Positions 6,166 through 9,707 of a stretch of 9,707 nucleotides of DNA are shown one piece after another; within the stretch, counting starts at the first letter, position 1; each line of letters opens with the position of its first letter. The stretch covers positions 1 to 9,707 of the forward strand of contig JAISZE010000106.1 of NCBI GenBank assembly GCA_031269405.1, in the 5' to 3' direction. Position numbers and translations under genes: made by a program. The notes under the pieces are model-generated. The model was not told where the DNA came from, did not search any database, and was given only the letters and a program-made list of their open reading frames with translations. The DNA comes from Treponema sp. (GTDB lineage Bacteria > Spirochaetota > Spirochaetia > Treponematales > Breznakiellaceae).

Positions 6166-9100
6166 ATGCCGTCATTGAAGGCCCTGGAAGAATTTAAATC
6201 CTCATTCAGCCGTATAGGGAATGAAGACCAGATCCGTAGTGCCCGGGATCTTCCCCCTGACGACCTGCCCCTGCCGGACCGTGAACCTGCTGTCCTGCCT
6301 TCAGTTTCTCCGGCAGCTTCTTCAGACGCTTCGCCTGCGGGGACGGAAGATTTTTCCCCGGCTGATTCCGGGGCCCCGGATTCGGACTTCATGGATTTCG
6401 GCGATTTGGGCGATCTTGTAGGGACTTTGGGACCCAATCCGGATCTAGACAGCCCCGCAGAGGAAACGCCTACTCCTTCAGGGGCTGATGCTGATTTCAA
6501 CGGTTTCCTGGACGATATTCCCGACGACTTCGCTGTTGAAGAGATCGATGCAAGCCCCGGCGAGGCCCCGGCTGAACCTGCGGATGATTTCGGCTTTCCT
6601 GACAGCCTCTTGGACGGCTTGGCTGGCGAACTAGAGTCCGAACAGGCTGCCCTTGAAGACTCCGGGGAAAACGGCGGTGTCCCGGAGGCAGCCGAAGACG
6701 TTCCTGCGGAACTTTCAGCATTTGAAGAGCTCCCAGTTCTTGAAGCCGAAGCTGTTTCCGGGGAAACAGCGCCGGAGCCTGATGACCCTGAAGCCGAAGA
6801 CGACCTGGATCTCTCTTTCCCTGAAGGCGAAAGCGGTTTTGACCTCGGCGGCGAGTCCCTGGATCCGGGCGCCGCCACAACCGCTGAAGGGGGCGACTCT
6901 TTTGACAATTTCAACCTCGACAACGACGCCCTGGCGGCGGACTTTAACCTTGGAGGAGGCCTTGACGCCGGAGACACCGCTGTCGACGGGTTAGGGAACG
7001 ATTTCGCCAGCCTGGAAGAATTCTCCCTTCCTGGGATTGATGATACCTTCGGCGGCAGGACCCCCGGAGCGGCCCCTGGGCGGCAAACCGGCGCCGGCCA
7101 GCCTGTCCCGGTAGATGAAGGGGAGATGTTCGGGGAAGTCGAGGAGATACAGCTCTCTGATGCCGAATGTTCCCGCCTTATGGAGACCCTGGTTGCTTAC
7201 CCCCTGAACCTCCGTATTGCCTGCGAGGAATTGATAGCCGAAGAAGCGGTAGCCCCGGATCTCATGTCTAATTTAATCAAGCTTCTTGTCCGGGGAGCCC
7301 CGCCCAAGGAAACCGCCGTGCTGGCGGGAAAAATTCTGGGCAGAACTATCCTGATTCCCAAGGGTTTTGAAAAGAAAACCGGAGAAGAACTTGAGGCAGA
7401 ACAGGCCAGTTTTGCTTATATTTTTATTCATAATTTTCTTCCTGTTCTCAGGCTTTTTCTGGGTATTGCCACAGTGGCGGTTTCCCTGGGGTATCTGGCG
7501 TGGAATTTTATCATAACCCCTGTGAGGGCGGAAAAAATTTACCGCCTTGGGTACGAGCGGATCTTTGCAAGCGAATACAGCAGGGCCAACGACCGGTTCC
7601 AGGAGGCTTTCCGTATTCACCAGAAGAAGGACTGGTTTTACAAATACGCCGAAGCTTTCCGGGATGAACGTCAGTACATCCACGCCGCAAGGATGTACGG
7701 CAGCCTCCTTAACTATACTGCCGCGAAAAACAAAAAACACATACCCGAAAAAAAAGCGGTTTTGGATTACGCTGCGCTGGAAACCTATTATCTTAGAGAC
7801 TACGAAACAGCCGGGGATCTTCTGCGGCGGCACATCCTGGACTACGCTCCCTTTGACCGGGACGCCCTTCTCGCCTTAGGGGACAACAGCCTAGCCTGGG
7901 GGGAAACGGAAAAGGAACGCCTTGAGGACGCCCGGGAATCTTACGCGAAACTTCTGGAACGCTACGGCCAGACCGATCCGGTACTGGAACGTATGCTGAA
8001 GTATTTTATCCGTACTGATAATCTGGGGGAAGTTTTGTCCCTTAAAACATATTTTATGAATTCTGAAAAACGGAAGATCAGCGCCCCGGCCCTGGCGGAA
8101 CTGGGGGGCTACCTCCTGGACAAACGGACAGAGGAGGTCCGGGGGGTGCCTAACGAATACCTGGACCGGATCGAAGGCATGCGGGAGGTACTTCTCCGGT
8201 CTGTCCGCACTGATCCTCTGCTCCCTGAATCCTATTATCATCTTGCCCGGTATTATGAATATTTTGAGAATCCCGGGGACGAACGCCTTACCTTGGAAAG
8301 GGCAAACGCCGTTTTTGACGCCGCCAGGGAGGAGACCCCGAAGCGTCTCTATTACCGTATCGACACTCTGCGGCGCTATGCAGGGGTCCTTATCAAAAGC
8401 CGCGAGTTCTTTCCTGCTGAAGAACAGGTCATCAAAGGGATCAACCTCTATGAAGACGGTCTTTCCCGGCGGCTTTTGAACGCTTCCCCTGAATTCGGCA
8501 GGCTTTATGCCAATCTGGGGGATTTGGAGTACTTCGTGAAAGACGGGGACATGTCTGCCGCGCTGGACTACTACCAGCGCTCCCGGAATAACGGTTATGC
8601 CCCGCCTGAAATGCTCTACCGCATGGGGGCCGCCCGCTACCAACTCCGGCAGTGGTCAGAGGCCCTGGATTTATTTTTCGCTTCCTCTTCGGCTATGCCT
8701 TTCAACCGCCGTATCCTTTACGCACTGGGAAACGTTTCTTACCTCAGAGGTAATTACTACGCCGCCCAGGGCTATTACGACCGTCTTTTGGAAATCCTCG
8801 AAGCCGACCGTTCCCGTTTCCCTTTAATCATGCCCACTGATAACGAAGAACAGCTTGAGCTTGCGGAACGCCTTATGGTAGCCCAGAACAACCTGGGAGT
8901 GGCCCTGGAAGCCCTCACCGGGCGGACAGGCAATAACAGCTACCGCTCCCGCGCCATGGGCCTTTACACCGATTCCGAGCGCGCCTGGGATGTCATGACC
9001 AGGAACCCCCAGAGCATGATCCGCATGAGCCCCTCCCCGGACACCGCCGCCCCTGGGGTAAACCCCGCTTACCTTAATATTCAGAACAGCATCCACCCAG

Positions 9101-9219
9101 TTTCCGGCTACGAGCCCCAGTTTTTCATGCACATTGATAAAGACATCCTTGAACCTTCTGCCTGGGAAGAACTGGCCCCGCCGGGTTTCAGGCTGTCGGA
9201 AGGGGTCCCAGGCCGGTAG
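6166..9219 (+). CDS. flcA: TPR membrane protein resembling the spirochaete periplasmic flagellar collar protein FlcA
   Basis: The 1017-residue product has three parts. Residues 1 to about 320 are very acidic and rich in Asp, Glu, Ala, Pro and Gly, with motifs such as DFGDLGDLVG and FNLDNDALAADFNLGG; they should be disordered. A small folded segment (about 325-410) precedes one membrane span (about 425-448, LPVLRLFLGIATVAVSLGYL). Residues 455-1017 are helical repeats of TPR type, for example YERIFASEYSRANDRFQEAF, DPLLPESYYHLARYYEYF and PEFGRLYANLGDLEYF. This is the layout of Borrelia BB0326/FlcA, as I recall it, which builds the collar around the periplasmic flagellar motor and helps stator assembly. 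By analogy the N-terminus would be cytoplasmic and the TPRs periplasmic. Assignment to FlcA rather than another TPR collar protein is from memory, not alignment. The ATG at 6166 has no visible ribosome binding site. No other flagellar gene is nearby. Confidence 0.75.
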   Translation: MPSLKALEEFKSSFSRIGNEDQIRSARDLPPDDLPLPDREPAVLPSVSPAASSDASPAGTEDFSPADSGAPDSDFMDFGDLGDLVGTLGPNPDLDSPAEETPTPSGADADFNGFLDDIPDDFAVEEIDASPGEAPAEPADDFGFPDSLLDGLAGELESEQAALEDSGENGGVPEAAEDVPAELSAFEELPVLEAEAVSGETAPEPDDPEAEDDLDLSFPEGESGFDLGGESLDPGAATTAEGGDSFDNFNLDNDALAADFNLGGGLDAGDTAVDGLGNDFASLEEFSLPGIDDTFGGRTPGAAPGRQTGAGQPVPVDEGEMFGEVEEIQLSDAECSRLMETLVAYPLNLRIACEELIAEEAVAPDLMSNLIKLLVRGAPPKETAVLAGKILGRTILIPKGFEKKTGEELEAEQASFAYIFIHNFLPVLRLFLGIATVAVSLGYLAWNFIITPVRAEKIYRLGYERIFASEYSRANDRFQEAFRIHQKKDWFYKYAEAFRDERQYIHAARMYGSLLNYTAAKNKKHIPEKKAVLDYAALETYYLRDYETAGDLLRRHILDYAPFDRDALLALGDNSLAWGETEKERLEDARESYAKLLERYGQTDPVLERMLKYFIRTDNLGEVLSLKTYFMNSEKRKISAPALAELGGYLLDKRTEEVRGVPNEYLDRIEGMREVLLRSVRTDPLLPESYYHLARYYEYFENPGDERLTLERANAVFDAAREETPKRLYYRIDTLRRYAGVLIKSREFFPAEEQVIKGINLYEDGLSRRLLNASPEFGRLYANLGDLEYFVKDGDMSAALDYYQRSRNNGYAPPEMLYRMGAARYQLRQWSEALDLFFASSSAMPFNRRILYALGNVSYLRGNYYAAQGYYDRLLEILEADRSRFPLIMPTDNEEQLELAERLMVAQNNLGVALEALTGRTGNNSYRSRAMGLYTDSERAWDVMTRNPQSMIRMSPSPDTAAPGVNPAYLNIQNSIHPVSGYEPQFFMHIDKDILEPSAWEELAPPGFRLSEGVPGR

Positions 9220-9226
9220 CCCTGAA

Positions 9227-9255
9227 TTGACAAAAAAAGGCCGGTATGGTAATAT
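9227..9255 (+). promoter_or_regulatory. Promoter of the tRNA-Val gene
   Basis: A perfect TTGACA (9227-9232) and TAATAT (9250-9255) are separated by 17 bp, starting eight bases after the flcA-like stop codon. Predicted transcription begins about 18 nt before the mature tRNA. It is the strongest promoter match in the window, as expected for a stable RNA. Confidence 0.8.
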
Positions 9256-9279
9256 GATAAAGCAGATTGCACGATTACC

Positions 9280-9351
9280 GGGCGATTAACTCAGCGGGAG
9301 AGTGCTACCTTCACACGGTAGAAGTCACTGGTTCAAATCCAGTATCGCCCA
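9280..9351 (+). tRNA. tRNA-Val, anticodon CAC
   Basis: All four arms pair perfectly. The acceptor is GGGCGAT (9280-9286) with ATCGCCC (9344-9350). The D stem is ACTC/GAGT. The anticodon stem CTACC/GGTAG encloses loop TTCACAC with anticodon CAC at 9312-9314. The T arm is ACTGG-TTCAAAT-CCAGT. The discriminator base is A (9351). CCA is not encoded, so it must be added after transcription. It decodes GUG. The 3' half of such tRNAs is a common integration site for phages and islands, relevant to the change in sequence character to its right. Confidence 0.97.
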
Positions 9352-9366
9352 TTAAAAATGTTTATC

Positions 9367-9410
9367 AATCTAAAGGAAAGTTTGGTCAAAGTAAACATAA
9401 ACTTTAGATT
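9367..9410. repeat. 9-bp perfect inverted repeat downstream of the tRNA
   Basis: AATCTAAAG (9367-9375) pairs with CTTTAGATT (9402-9410) around a 26-nt AT-rich loop. AAGTTT and AAACTT words inside allow alternative pairings. It could be part of the tRNA 3' trailer or a recombinase or regulator site at the edge of an integrated element; neither is established. Confidence 0.45.
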
Positions 9411-9433
9411 ACTAAAACTACTAAAAAAAGAAC

Positions 9434-9474
9434 AAAAGAGCATTATCTACTATATGTGAAAATCGCTCTTTTCA
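9434..9474 (+). terminator. Possible intrinsic terminator after the tRNA
   Basis: AAAAGAGC (9434-9441) pairs perfectly with GCTCTTTT (9465-9472). The stem is AT-rich with a 23-nt loop, and the T run lies in the stem's descending arm. It is a moderate candidate for ending the tRNA transcript. Confidence 0.45.
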
Positions 9475-9548
9475 AAACCCCTTTTTAACCTTTTCTTGAC
9501 CTTTCCTGCCTATCTTAAACCCATCTATCACTATTATGCCCTGTAGAA

Positions 9549-9562
9549 GCGCTTGGAAGCGC
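9549..9562. promoter_or_regulatory. Palindromic candidate operator upstream of the partial HTH-like gene
   Basis: GCGCTT, GG, AAGCGC is a perfect two-fold symmetric site 23 bp before the ATG at 9586. Its position suggests an operator for a dimeric regulator, possibly the small DNA-binding-like protein encoded next to it. It could also form a small hairpin in the leader. Confidence 0.35.
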
Positions 9563-9585
9563 GCTATAAGGCAAAGAAGGGTTTT

Positions 9586-9707
9586 ATGAACTATCTCTCG
9601 AAAAGCGAAGTCCTAGCGAAATTGGCAAGATTCGGCGTTAAAAACGAGGCGGAAGTATCCCGCCTAACAAGGGAACAGGGATTGCCTTTCAAGTGCGTAT
9701 CCCCCCG
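9586..9707 (+). CDS. Partial small helix-turn-helix/excisionase-like protein (runs off the right edge)
   Basis: Forty codons are open from the ATG at 9586, which has AAGAAGG at 9574-9580 as ribosome binding site. The peptide starts MNYLSKSEVLAKLARFGV and continues KNEAEVSRLTREQGLPFKCV. A 'Leu-Ser/Thr-Lys-x-Glu-Val' opening followed by 'Arg-Glu-x-Gly-Leu-Pro-Phe' is the usual pattern of winged-helix excisionase-type (HTH_17-like) proteins of phages and integrative elements. The identification is by pattern only, and the second half is missing. The tRNA about 235 bp upstream and the AT-rich gap between them fit an integrated element starting here. Confidence 0.6.
   Translation, partial: MNYLSKSEVLAKLARFGVKNEAEVSRLTREQGLPFKCVSP

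Noticed and set aside
6138..6977. 279-residue Ser/Pro/Ala-rich minus-strand frame opposite the start of the flcA-like gene
   Set aside because: It is the complement of the acidic low-complexity tail (Asp/Glu/Ala codons read as Ser/Arg/Pro) and also overlaps the divergent secreted-protein promoter.
9496..9537. TTGACC and TATTAT as a promoter for the gene at 9586
   Set aside because: The two elements are 30 bp apart, too far for a sigma-70-type promoter, and no better pair was found.
1..9707. CRISPR array
   Set aside because: No regularly spaced direct repeats were seen on either strand.

Overview
The window looks like chromosomal DNA from a spirochaete, most probably Treponema or a close relative. 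This is an inference. It rests mainly on the large gene at 6166-9219, which has the layout of the spirochaete-specific periplasmic flagellar collar protein FlcA: an acidic N-terminus, one membrane span and a long TPR region. Supporting signs are GC-rich genes separated by AT-rich gaps, IS200/IS605-type DNA at the left edge, and a FIST/hybrid-kinase sensory pair. No species can be named from the sequence alone.

Layout. Positions 1-183 (minus strand) hold the 5' end of an IS200/IS605 tnpA, cut by the window edge. About 390 bp without a convincing gene follows (184-576), rich in inverted repeats and including a likely dispersed repeat. A remnant of that repeat reappears at 1852-1884. Next is a DUF362 Fe-S protein (577-1665) with its own promoter and a strong hairpin terminator. 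A FIST sensory-domain protein (1886-3079, minus) and a soluble PAS hybrid histidine kinase (3178-4944, plus) diverge from a 98-bp gap that carries promoter-like elements for both. The FIST protein is a plausible ligand-sensing partner of the kinase. A small L-rhamnose mutarotase (rhaM, 5018-5335) follows with its own promoter-like sequence.

A secreted protein with one clear glycogen-binding/E-set domain and a probable second one (5380-6123, minus) diverges over 42 bp from the flcA-like gene (6166-9219, plus). The flcA-like gene has no visible ribosome binding site. It is followed by a well-formed tRNA-Val(CAC) with a near-consensus promoter. To the right of the tRNA the DNA becomes AT-rich with several inverted repeats, and a truncated small helix-turn-helix/excisionase-like gene starts at 9586. 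This suggests, without proving, the edge of an integrated element next to the tRNA.

The genes form small independent units rather than one operon. The items most worth following up are the FIST/kinase divergon, the flcA-like gene paired with the secreted E-set protein, and the tRNA-flanking element.
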